A DNA stretch of 64,000 nt, from positions 1 through 64,000 of IMG/VR virus record IMGVR_UViG_3300047409_000574; one strand, 5' to 3'. A model generated the notes under the pieces. The model made no database searches and had not been told where the DNA came from. It saw nothing but the letters and a program-made list of their open reading frames with translations. How positions within the stretch are numbered: the stretch's first letter is position 1; every line of letters starts with the position of its first letter. The translations under genes were made by a program, and so were the position numbers. Of this stretch, positions 59,801 through 64,000 are shown one piece after another. Source of the DNA: a virus.

Positions 59801-62800
59801 AGAATCCGTTTGTGATCGACCGGACAGGAGCGAACGCTGACCGTGATCTCTGGAAGCTGTTGGAGCCGGAAGGAATCAAGGACGGCGACGCGTTCTGGGG
59901 CGACGCGTTGAGGGCGCGTGGCTACGACGGGATCATTCATCGTGGCGATGAGGGAACCGATGTAGAGGTGTTCGGTGACCATGCGGGCCAGGTGTCGGTG
60001 CTCGGTGCGGAGAAGTCGAGCGGCGAGAAGGGCGGCGGCAGTCTCGGCGAGCACGACCATGTGAATCAGGGCTACTGGTCGGAGGACAACCCACTGTTCT
60101 TCCCAGAGCATCCCGCCGTTCAGTTGCAGGACGGACGAGAGCAGGCGTTCTGGAAGGCGACCTACTACCCGCGCATGGACGACTTCGACTTCTGGCTGGC
60201 GAACGAGAAGGGCATGCCGCACCACGACGAGGTGCGTAGCAACCGCGACCCGTTCGAGTCGCGTGGTGCGAGCATCGACGTAGCCGGGTACGGGCCGGAC
60301 TGGACGCCGGACAAGCACTACGCGGAGTGGATTCGCGAGGTGGCTGACAACATCGCGTCGGGTTCGACACCGGAGGAGCTTGGCTACCTGTACGCCGACG
60401 AGGTGCCGCCGCACGACGAACTGGTGCAGGAGGTCTACGACGACTTGGTGGGCCGGATTCGTCAGCGGGTGCGGGGCTACCGGCGTGACATGAATGACGC
60501 GGTCGCGATGGCGTCGGGCGAGAAGGGCGACCGGCCGTACAGTGTCGTGCCGGACGTGCCGCCGGGCGACAAGGGCGATGTTGGCCCGCCGCGGGTGTAC
60601 GCGCCGTTCGACCCGGCGGCGATCGGTCTGAACGAGAAGGACAGCGCGGGCAAGCTCTACACCTGGCACGGCGAGATGCAGAGGGCGACCGGCCAGCATG
60701 TGCGCGGCAACCCGATCGCGCCGAACGACCCGCGTATCCCGCCGGTGCTTTACCACGCGACGACGAACCTTCCGGCGGTGCTCGACGACGGCTACTTGCG
60801 CGGGCGCGGGGAGGGCGGGCTGGGCGGCGACGACACCGACCGGATCGTGAGCCTGACGACTGACGCGCAGACGGCCGTGCAGATCGCGGCCGACCTGCAC
60901 TTCCTGGGCAGGCTCGGCCGTGAGTTCCCGGTGATGCCTGCCTATTCGGAGACGAAGGTGCCGATCGAGGCGAGCGACCCGGAGTGGATGCAGAGCCTCG
61001 ATTCCAAGACGCTGATCGGGGACGAGCGTGTCGAGACGAACCAGCGGATAGTCGAGATGCTGGTTGCGCAGGCCAAGAGCGAGGGGTGGGAGTTCGGTTC
61101 CGCTGCGACGAAGGGCGACGGCGGCCCGTCGTGGAAAACCTACGACCTGGGTGACTGGTTGAACCAGTATTTCCATGAGCGCCGCTCGCAGATCGGAGTC
61201 CAGAACCCGATCGTGTTCAACACGACCGAGACGGCGCGCAGCATCGACCCGGACAAGGTCGGCGTGGTCGTGGTGGACAAGGCGGCGCTTGACAACGGGG
61301 CGGTGCTGACGGACTTCGATCTGTCGCGTGACTTCGGCTTGAGCGAGATCAGGAGCTACGGCGACGTGCGGGTGACGGGGCCGATCCGCGACTCGCTGCT
61401 CGTCGGTTACGGCGCGCCCGGCCTGGCGACGGGGGAGAAGGGCGGCACGCCGGACACGGTCGAGCCGCACATCGTGGCGGCCTACGAGGCGCGCAAGGCG
61501 CTGCACGAACTGCTCTACCGGCGCAACGGGATCGAGCACCAGGACACGCCGGAGTGGCGGGCGGCCGACGAGGCGGTGCAGGCGGGCGAACGGGTGACGG
61601 CGGAGGCCGAACGTGTCGCGGGCGGCCGGGTGTTCCGGCTGCGCGAGGATCAGTTGCACCAGGCGAACAAGAAGATCAACGACCTCGCGCGCCGGGCAGC
61701 CAAGCTCGGGCTGGCCGAGCCGCGCATTGTGCCGATGGGCGACGAGTTCCACCCGGTGATGAAGGACGGCCAGCCGACCGGCGACCTGGCGAAGCTTTCC
61801 TACATCCGCGTGGAGGGTGAGGAGCCGAAGATCGCAGGCTGGGAGTTCCTGGCGACGTTGCAGCATCTCGGCGGCGTGAATGTGGTGCGCCGGGTGCCGG
61901 GCAACGATGAGGGCATCTCGTTGGAGCAGTACCACCACGGCGACGCGGTCTGCGACTACTGCAAGACCAAGCGCGACCGGAAGGACACGTTCATCGTGCG
62001 CAACGTCGAGTCCGGGCTGACCCAGCAGATCGGCCGGTCGTGCCTCAAGGACTTCCTGGGGCACGGCGATCCGACGGCTATCGCGGCGTACTTGGAGCGC
62101 TGGCGGGCGATGGACGATCTCGGCAGCCTGGGGGATGACGACGGGGAGGGTGGCGGGCGCGTCAAGACGTATCTGCCGCTCGACGACTACTTGACGCATG
62201 TGGCGACGATGCTGCGCACGCAGGGCTGGTCGCCGCGCTCGGGCACCGGGTTCGCGACGGCGGATGCTGCGCGGGAGAACCACTACAACTTTGTGCGCAA
62301 GAACAACGACCAGCGCGGCAGGCCGATGTACGAGGTGCCGACGGCGGAGGATGAGCAGCGGGCGAAGGACGCGCTCGACTGGGTGCGCACCACGCTCGCG
62401 CCGAAGCAGAACAAGTCGGAGTTCGAGCACAACATGGCGGCGATGACGAGCGGGTCGCATGTGCCGGAGCGCGGGGAGGGGATCGTCGCCTACGTGCCGG
62501 TCGCGCACGCGAAGGCGCTGGAGAAGGAGATCGTGCTCCAGCGCGAGCAGACAGCACGCGGCACGTCGGAGCATCTCGGCACGGTGAAGGAGCGCTTGAA
62601 GCTGCGGCTGACGGTGGAGGCGGTGTTCGAGCGCGAGGGTGACTACGGGGTGACGTACATCACCCGGATGGCCGACCCGGACGGGAACATCGTCAAGTGG
62701 TTCGGCTCCTACCCGTTGGAGCAGGGCAAGACCTACGAGGGCATGTGGGGGGTGAAGAAGCACGACGAGTACAAGGGCGGCAAGGAGACGGTCGTGACCC

Positions 62801-64000
62801 GGCCGACCAAGCTGGAGATGGTTGTCGAGGACACCGGCGAGAAGGGTGACGCGCCGGTGCGCTACGAGGGCGACTTCCTGGAGCGCCGGGCGCAGCGGGA
62901 TGCGGCTGCTGCCGCCCTGGCGACCGGGGGGCCGGTGCATGCGCCGTCGGAGTTCATCACGTTGCCGAAGTCGGGCAAGCTTCGCGCGCCCGCGATGGAG
63001 GCGCTCGCGGCGCTCGATTCGTTGCTGGTGATTCCGCCGATGCATGGGCCGATTCCGGTGAAGGCGACGGCGGGCAAGAACACGCGGGGTGGCTATGCGC
63101 GCAGGCCGGATGCGGATGCTCCGCGCGCGCCGGTTTGGGAGGGGCCGACGGTGCGTATGACGGGCTTCGGCAAGGGCCGCTCGAACCGTCCGGCGAAGCT
63201 CGCGTCGGAGATCGCGGTTGGTGACGTGATCGTGTTGGCGGCGGGCTACTACGCGCCGGTGACGGCGACGAGCCAGGAGGAGCACGAGATCGGGTTCGGG
63301 CGTGAGCCGGTGATGAAGGCGCATATCACGATCGACCGGGGCGAGGGGGGCAAGCCGAACCTCCAGGAACTCACGTACAAGCCGGACGAGTTGATCCCGT
63401 TCCAGTGGGCACCGGCCGCGGCGGATGTGCCGGAGCATCCGACGTTGTATCCGAAGGAGATCAGGGTGTCGGTCTCGGATGACAGGGACACCGACTCGGC
63501 GCTGGCAACGCTGATTCACGAGATGGGCCACTACATCGACAACCAGGCGTTCCGTAACTACCCGCGGATGGCGGGGTTCGCGACCGACCATGCGGGCTTC
63601 CGTGTGAGGGGGGATGAGAAGGAACGCCGTGAGGCGGTCGAGCGGATGCGCGCTGCGGGCCAGAAGGGCGTCGATCTGTTGGAGCTTTACGATGCGGAGG
63701 AGACACCGTTGTCGGCGTGGTTGGAGGCGGTGCGGGACAGCCCCGAGGCCGAAGGGTTGCGCACCGGCGTGTCGTACGCGGAGGCGGCCACGCACAAGTA
63801 TTTGCTTTCGCCGAAGGAGTTGTGGGCGCGCTCGTTCGCCCAGTGGGTGGCGACCCGTTCCGACAACCCGGCGCTCAAGGCGTGGCTGGTCTCGTTGCAG
63901 AACCAGCCGGACACGCACATCGTGCAGCACAAGCGTTACGACCGGGTGGCGCACGCGAACGTGCTGGTGCCGGTCGAGGAGAAGCGGCCGAACTATCTGC
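50821..64000 (+). CDS. Giant MuF-polyvalent protein with intein (3' end outside window)
   Basis: Open from GTG 50821 to the window edge, over 4,390 codons with no stop in this frame. Order of visible modules by precursor residue: Pro-rich leader 1-45; MuF/Mu gpF-like minor head domain about 60-195 and 471-510 (VHPLMHTGCKCYLV), split by the intein 196-470; 2H phosphoesterase (H593, H685); HEAIH peptidase (H1157); SH3-like segments about 1320-1460; six ADP-ribosyltransferase-like modules between 2028 and 3450; Cys-zinc domain near 3710; HEMGH peptidase (H4233). Linkers repeat G-E/D-K-G-D/G. MuF proteins ride in the head, so the polyprotein is probably injected to act on host defences and metabolism. 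Start uncertain (no strong ribosome site). Frame continuity was checked by hand throughout the intein and at many points elsewhere. Confidence 0.85.
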   Translation, partial: MTQPRPSTSSQPPERQPPPGTLPPGEVAAALGVTAGAGAAVVAPAAPGVVVGAVSEAGLLAAMAAIVKAFSVFQRKRRKDEAIWLTVALRRQFPHRTEKQITTLVDDELRREAEFQRKARDRMERDLPKALRISDPVERQAAVQALLDREKRYVDMREEAMAKRASAKAELHDVKEVSPDGAYWKLGDAVTHTLDCHPPGVLVEGPEALASFARPYTGKLLRIMLAGGQELAVTPNHPVLTDAGWKAANTIHEGDCLFCGGRGEGDGLTVDDHQDAPSSIAEVYQALQDAPTSFRATRSIGALDFHGDGMPESEVNVVALGRDLLRDWVEAQVDEPVPEDVFLVRDPMCAGLATVGAREQRRVGRLDSLAGVLADGDGDTPGSSLVRGHSADCQSRRFSDAAYRDSRLEQLALERLARDGKLVGQTLDGLAGLITTDYVVEVVEDDFSGHVYSLSTRGGWYAANGVIVANCMLMAERFWPWVVLDQVHPLMHTGCKCYLVSKREAVERGYMEADFVPDEKDAVATAVANMRRAGHIQEVAWPEEIEQFIEDTLTEADEGASLDGAMIAFYVEPTTAKKLALGGKDTEPPEQLHVTLKFLGDDASKIKNRAKIERVLAEFAAGEKPLVGKVAGLGEFKAPSGGKEGTVKPVFAKPDVSGLSAFHDRLIDALGKLVREDDYDSYVPHITLAYVPKSKPLGEVEKPPALPLRFEEITLAWGGEKKSWKLGAKLQEARWERRFPKGSEHAGEFMPKAATAIRRTVRAALKDLVPAKPVPLLQERGKPQGRHVWLRGRFVFVPRRKAWNRKLDHVHFHSPAQSTNIYRNGNLVQIEGQPAPPHHHDLNPPTGADIRNIPGTAEYDPGHPDKGDPGKRSARSQGRTREQEIGSLESLLRDPELPRDDRIRYSAKLAELRGDHKLAASLRARLGDKGGVHDAPDLSDEAVVALREKIVQARAPEMDEVNARVERALAEQDFNVKPILDGDSMPIVSEVLEAHGFAAGGVWQDHAKKPLSEWGTDTSVSFFHPASGARVTVWWRMGEFRVRHEVWGQGRKNWDHPPEPDDHSPRDWEEFADEVRGVAFRLAHENGASPNVGEVEHDPTVSDHGGFHNSYTGLIRLGEDSTDVLDLAALRTGTTYDRRPSPEVLQGVWASYKVGVHEAIHGAGNGIGNEYQVASHKSVEEALTEELAHIETVKLLRAHGATDVLEWYRAHPFDYRSLGTYWPHRRAIDTILNQAGIAPELREDYLRNLRWNVKPFLRIETLVDAVVAGPNPHNKDRDKTHHWVTDLLTRAEETGYGGDKFVPILRPDLRDMAGPDGVMWNGRRIRVGSIVQIETGRREKGRWKKVLVDAEVLKVGQAAQPPFLFKLDVRTSDGKHQHNVMNTQVKGVHATPESVEPPSIVLGDAQQDSAGKWAGEGARVRVLTGPRMGVEANVVSARYGSPGILLLDHGGEVGTLETTTQFTAPLENLEVVQESEPPQKITVGDLIRYDGRADGGLSEARVTGIEKWGSGDRAGFSIEAITTENSLKPDTQVTLTQERMTTVQAVPEEPPVAMPENWPSLAAVAVAADPGAVPPEARTAEERQAHGERLARVREEFANGVHAKWGERGMGTRRTNTVTPMGTWRRLAPDKIAAGDHVRFTSTGPVAPAFDSEGTKRSFFVKTVVSSAKGRAVVTDITGVEYTITSAQRPTKEHLKTGYHDLLLRLAKAKGYLASHTDPMYAIYDHQDDVHKVLTGLVTNQEGSLQSRREVAVRVQGDSFAAVLAAGRIQNGHEDGSLLPVRWKDRPGEGGYGARRWEWEQRAFSIPEGAPAADHPIYGYVATPNESLDRSIAKAFGEVKVTLKDTVRPRTTVTYSDSNYIGVPTGDAMPSPINRPQEHSVVPWQHEGFGWVRKPVVEMGDRPRPYPPFTPREEALIRQAGHTWGASDPKEMEANREAKRREVARAKGWEPWAHGDFIEAQIHGGIGLDDVARVDFPASLESVPPEWTAELDRLGIPWAHQPVDDAGAGEKGDAPGGYPKSSPESLEMPAGTTLWHTTPAYSEDAVRAEGFRASPHGESGPGIYMTDDPTFRDRMTRYEELSGRGGAERVAITAITTRPLRLLDRQTPEGEALLRKIQQDASASGEGAQPGTLTGLRAAGFDGVRYDSFGDMEVVIHDPTALAIVGGEKGDVQEPWQVPKLEFAPKPDYPKEVFDAYIARTLPQAKNDEVADAWNTLREREQEWDASMRRALSLGQITLPDAKALGYYPMGHEQESEYVKGTGWQPLPPVLYHVTTAASAVRAMGLKTRAELEMDNGVGLGAGDDATISFTADLPTAVGIERAIREAVEVLAGRVTLDEIIERAKTGSDAQRPYYNEWAESRSGPNGEEPKFLEWMRRGRKIDTSFQGALLPTLAGWREALGVEDVEGVGEPYMGAKDGVPRFASVTRPMTEEERQHAVWDVWRELAMSRENIGGGPIDPMFMSTDTAALARVDPNEIATLTVHPKPGAQGYPMSGLGEWRTATGDAVQVVGLGEKGDPPVGPPGPRAEAVQLTPEEFAAHPRTWWHGTKFGKLADSVETSGQGFHIGTYEAAREAVAAQTGDDPGPRGDPQALALGVFSRYMVEPQAQADGSYTFDYQTAPGKAWNRDYGTMRVRFEGDWIVADSTPGPAVETGTRTVQSATGPMELPAYEPFEPWLRTASRRSWLGARYNGVELLPPGKRPYTDAGVLAGPNAPSEPLEGMKMVPVWIVGEMTNTPRDPRKDGAANARMTSLLKRGQARRGWFYENDSEDAGSVSAALPSRAHVRTHEDFVREAVQSGEPVPAHVLASYPALGEKGDVPLDSLNPTDGVFADYTPAERASAPLGGALTTLDKTMAVDPETPVTIYRGAPAHQREIAPGDFVTTNLQLARDYGGGHVIEKQVPASHVLDDSSEPLGEEYIYRPPPITGRPFEATMYHGTLLRNRPSILRHGLRPDPDTNDVWLTDNEKNARSYTDRTMMGARGAVVTARVRLENPFVIDRTGANADRDLWKLLEPEGIKDGDAFWGDALRARGYDGIIHRGDEGTDVEVFGDHAGQVSVLGAEKSSGEKGGGSLGEHDHVNQGYWSEDNPLFFPEHPAVQLQDGREQAFWKATYYPRMDDFDFWLANEKGMPHHDEVRSNRDPFESRGASIDVAGYGPDWTPDKHYAEWIREVADNIASGSTPEELGYLYADEVPPHDELVQEVYDDLVGRIRQRVRGYRRDMNDAVAMASGEKGDRPYSVVPDVPPGDKGDVGPPRVYAPFDPAAIGLNEKDSAGKLYTWHGEMQRATGQHVRGNPIAPNDPRIPPVLYHATTNLPAVLDDGYLRGRGEGGLGGDDTDRIVSLTTDAQTAVQIAADLHFLGRLGREFPVMPAYSETKVPIEASDPEWMQSLDSKTLIGDERVETNQRIVEMLVAQAKSEGWEFGSAATKGDGGPSWKTYDLGDWLNQYFHERRSQIGVQNPIVFNTTETARSIDPDKVGVVVVDKAALDNGAVLTDFDLSRDFGLSEIRSYGDVRVTGPIRDSLLVGYGAPGLATGEKGGTPDTVEPHIVAAYEARKALHELLYRRNGIEHQDTPEWRAADEAVQAGERVTAEAERVAGGRVFRLREDQLHQANKKINDLARRAAKLGLAEPRIVPMGDEFHPVMKDGQPTGDLAKLSYIRVEGEEPKIAGWEFLATLQHLGGVNVVRRVPGNDEGISLEQYHHGDAVCDYCKTKRDRKDTFIVRNVESGLTQQIGRSCLKDFLGHGDPTAIAAYLERWRAMDDLGSLGDDDGEGGGRVKTYLPLDDYLTHVATMLRTQGWSPRSGTGFATADAARENHYNFVRKNNDQRGRPMYEVPTAEDEQRAKDALDWVRTTLAPKQNKSEFEHNMAAMTSGSHVPERGEGIVAYVPVAHAKALEKEIVLQREQTARGTSEHLGTVKERLKLRLTVEAVFEREGDYGVTYITRMADPDGNIVKWFGSYPLEQGKTYEGMWGVKKHDEYKGGKETVVTRPTKLEMVVEDTGEKGDAPVRYEGDFLERRAQRDAAAAALATGGPVHAPSEFITLPKSGKLRAPAMEALAALDSLLVIPPMHGPIPVKATAGKNTRGGYARRPDADAPRAPVWEGPTVRMTGFGKGRSNRPAKLASEIAVGDVIVLAAGYYAPVTATSQEEHEIGFGREPVMKAHITIDRGEGGKPNLQELTYKPDELIPFQWAPAAADVPEHPTLYPKEIRVSVSDDRDTDSALATLIHEMGHYIDNQAFRNYPRMAGFATDHAGFRVRGDEKERREAVERMRAAGQKGVDLLELYDAEETPLSAWLEAVRDSPEAEGLRTGVSYAEAATHKYLLSPKELWARSFAQWVATRSDNPALKAWLVSLQNQPDTHIVQHKRYDRVAHANVLVPVEEKRPNYL
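51406..52230 (+). other. Intein inserted in the MuF domain
   Basis: 275 codons in frame with the host protein. N-terminal residue Cys (51406) in CHPPGVLVEG; block B LAVTPNHPVLTDAGW with the Thr-x-x-His pair; C-terminal blocks GHVYSLSTRGGWYAANGVIVAN with terminal Asn 52228-52230, and Cys +1 at 52231. The penultimate residue is Ala, not the common His. Exteins rejoin as HTLD/CMLMAERFWPW, continuing into the MuF signature HTGCKC. The middle 130 or so codons match no sense-strand endonuclease. Confidence 0.85.
51424..52170 (-). CDS. Antisense homing endonuclease encoded within the intein
   Basis: 248 residues on the minus strand, start GTG 52170 with AAAGG upstream; the frame lies wholly inside the intein. 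Residues about 10-50 are an HTH (IVRRYETGESVKRLADELSISRKALKGKLL). Residues about 108-190 look like a Vsr/EDxHD PD-(D/E)XK nuclease: EEHIFGDWLIDLGFDPVP, ERYNVDFGLGHAVAVEIER (D, E-x-E), RRVLKRLIHLRDAGWRILMVV. The tail YRVVWGDGKLLSTG is typical of phage homing endonucleases. Codons align in register with the sense strand, so sense splicing residues and antisense enzyme share the same triplets. Confidence 0.75.
   Translation of the reverse strand: MTREIVLDNLDDIVRRYETGESVKRLADELSISRKALKGKLLKAGVTIRGVREATTLAVGRMTPDERATWRVAVAVGQHARKGIKPSDAALLARANGRQASAHWITNEEHIFGDWLIDLGFDPVPQQVAAERYNVDFGLGHAVAVEIERTDTACGPKARRRVLKRLIHLRDAGWRILMVVHCEAVPLAPAAAEQAVAFMDRVRGLPPGVGQYRVVWGDGKLLSTGEHDAEELSRIWPGKGRQRLRPLD
52525..52985 (+). 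other. 2H phosphoesterase (LigT/CPDase-like) module of the polyprotein
   Basis: Residues about 569-722. MIAFYVEP, then H593 in LHVTLKFLG and H685 in PHITLAYVP give two H-x-T motifs, and FEEITLAWGG closes the domain. 2H enzymes cleave 2',3'-cyclic or cyclic-oligonucleotide bonds; phage Acb1 destroys CBASS messengers this way. Acting after injection would complement the Acb2 sponge. Confidence 0.75.
54229..54450 (+). other. HExxH metallopeptidase-like module 1
   Basis: Residues about 1137-1210: VGVHEAIHGAGNG (H1157, E1158, H1161), followed by SVEEALTEELAHIETVKLL with a candidate third Glu ligand. It may process the polyprotein or host proteins. Confidence 0.6.
56902..57330 (+). other. ADP-ribosyltransferase-like module 1
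   Basis: Residues about 2028-2170, bounded by GEKGD at 2009 and 2167. TTLWHTTPAYSEDAVRAEGF, GPGIYMTDDP, and LTGLRAAGFDGVRYDSFGDMEVVIHDP follow the ART-PolyVal order (H-x-T, ...Y-x-T-D, ...GYDG...E-x-V). Probable NAD-dependent modification of host targets. Confidence 0.65.
57619..57860 (+). other. ADP-ribosyltransferase-like module 2
   Basis: Residues about 2267-2347: PPVLYHVTTAASAVRAMGL, GLGAGDDATISFTADLPTAVGI. Close parallel in the module at 60730, suggesting internal duplication. Confidence 0.5.
58441..58670 (+). other. ADP-ribosyltransferase-like module 3
   Basis: Residues about 2541-2617, after GEKGD at 2514: TWWHGTKFGKLADSVETSGQ and FHIGTYEAAREAV, the N-terminal H-x-T and Y-rich segments of an ART fold. 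The final Glu is not certain. Confidence 0.45.
59400..59590 (+). other. ADP-ribosyltransferase-like module 4
   Basis: Residues about 2861-2923: VTIYRGAPAHQREIAPGDFV, LARDYGGGHVIEKQVPASHV, EPLGEEYIYRP. The R-G and E-E-x-I-Y pattern matches exotoxin-type ARTs. Confidence 0.6.
59611..60008 (+). other. ADP-ribosyltransferase-like module 5
   Basis: Residues about 2931-3060: ATMYHGTLLRNRPSILRHGL, NDVWLTDNEKNARSY, LRARGYDGIIHRG, VEVFGDHAGQVSVLG. A clear ART-PolyVal-like sequence ending before SGEKGG at 3068. Confidence 0.65.
60721..61330 (+). other. ADP-ribosyltransferase-like module 6
   Basis: Residues about 3301-3500: PPVLYHATTNLPAVLDDGYL, GLGGDDTDRIVSLTTDAQTAVQI, later NPIVFNTTETARSIDPDKVGVVVVD. 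Paralogous to module 2 by the PPVLYH-x-TT and GDD-x-x-x-IS-x-T motifs. Lies between GDKGD (3249) and GEKGG (3538). Confidence 0.55.
61900..62110 (+). other. Cys-zinc domain of the polyprotein
   Basis: Residues about 3694-3763: AVCDYCKTKRDRKDTFIVRN and QIGRSCLKDFLGHGDP, a conserved-looking Cys2 plus Cys arrangement preceded by QYHHGD. Likely a zinc-binding substrate or partner-recognition module of polyvalent proteins. Confidence 0.5.
63420..64000 (+). other. HExxH metallopeptidase-like module 2
   Basis: From residue about 4201: LATLIHEMGHYIDNQAF (H4233, E4234, H4237), with a downstream helical segment KYLLSPKELWARSFAQWVA offering a third Glu ligand. The module continues to the window edge. 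Confidence 0.65.

Noticed and set aside
57991-63954. Minus-strand open frame of nearly 2,000 codons
   Set aside because: It is the complement of the giant gene. Its product is Arg/His/Leu/Val-rich with no domain, as expected of a GC-rich shadow, while the plus frame shows clear enzymatic motifs.

Overview
The window is one continuous stretch of a tailed-phage genome with a contractile tail (myovirus morphology). The DNA is GC-rich, genes are packed head to tail with 1-4 base stop/start overlaps, and GTG and TTG starts are common. An Rpf-like secreted muralytic protein, a phage Ku, a RecT/RecB-like pair and several apparently leaderless starts point to an actinobacterial host. That is inference; no host gene is present. 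I see no integrase, no recognisable immunity repressor, no DNA polymerase and no tRNA.

Layout. 1-2774: end of a head gene, an intrinsic terminator, then neck/connector genes. 2788-10405: tail sheath, tail tube, a tail-assembly chaperone with a probable programmed -1 frameshift (G GGA AAC next to the stop), an inverted HNH endonuclease, and a tape measure carrying an M15 peptidase. 10405-21515: a PBSX-like baseplate series (LysM protein, hub, gp25-like, baseplate J, Mu gp48-like) interleaved with collagen-like and tail-collar fibre proteins, some duplicated. 21543-22459: endolysin and holin. 22460-22779: a non-coding stretch that folds well and may be a structured RNA. 22780-40339: recombination and replication (RecT, RecB-like nuclease, MazG-like, MmcB-like nuclease, HTH proteins, DnaD-like and DnaC-like loaders, RusA, SSB, HerA-like ATPase) mixed with five homing endonucleases, small membrane peptides and zinc-ribbon proteins. 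40591-42259: Ku, a small protein, and an Acb2-type anti-CBASS sponge. 42333-50267: terminase small and large subunits, an HNH gene, a block of unknown genes, and portal.

50821-64000: a single reading frame that never closes in the window (over 4,390 codons). It starts with a MuF (Mu gpF-like) minor head domain and continues as a polyvalent protein: 2H phosphoesterase, HExxH peptidase, about six ADP-ribosyltransferase-like modules, a Cys-zinc domain and a second HExxH peptidase. Many modules are separated by a recurring G-E/D-K-G-D/G motif. Such a protein would be packaged and injected with the DNA. The MuF domain is interrupted by a 275-residue intein, and the intein's DNA carries a second, antisense reading frame for an HTH plus PD-(D/E)XK-like (Vsr/EDxHD-type) homing endonuclease. 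This bidirectionally coding intein is the most unusual object in the window.

The order terminase - portal - MuF polyprotein at the right end and head gene - connectors - sheath at the left end fits a circularly permuted contig in which protease, scaffold and capsid genes lie just outside the window. Transcription looks divided into many short units. GC-rich hairpins close units, and several units open with a -10 box followed by a conserved CCGACC leader element and a strong GGAG(GT) ribosome site. Five copies of a GTTTGCTAC element lie near unit starts and may be operator or stoperator sites.
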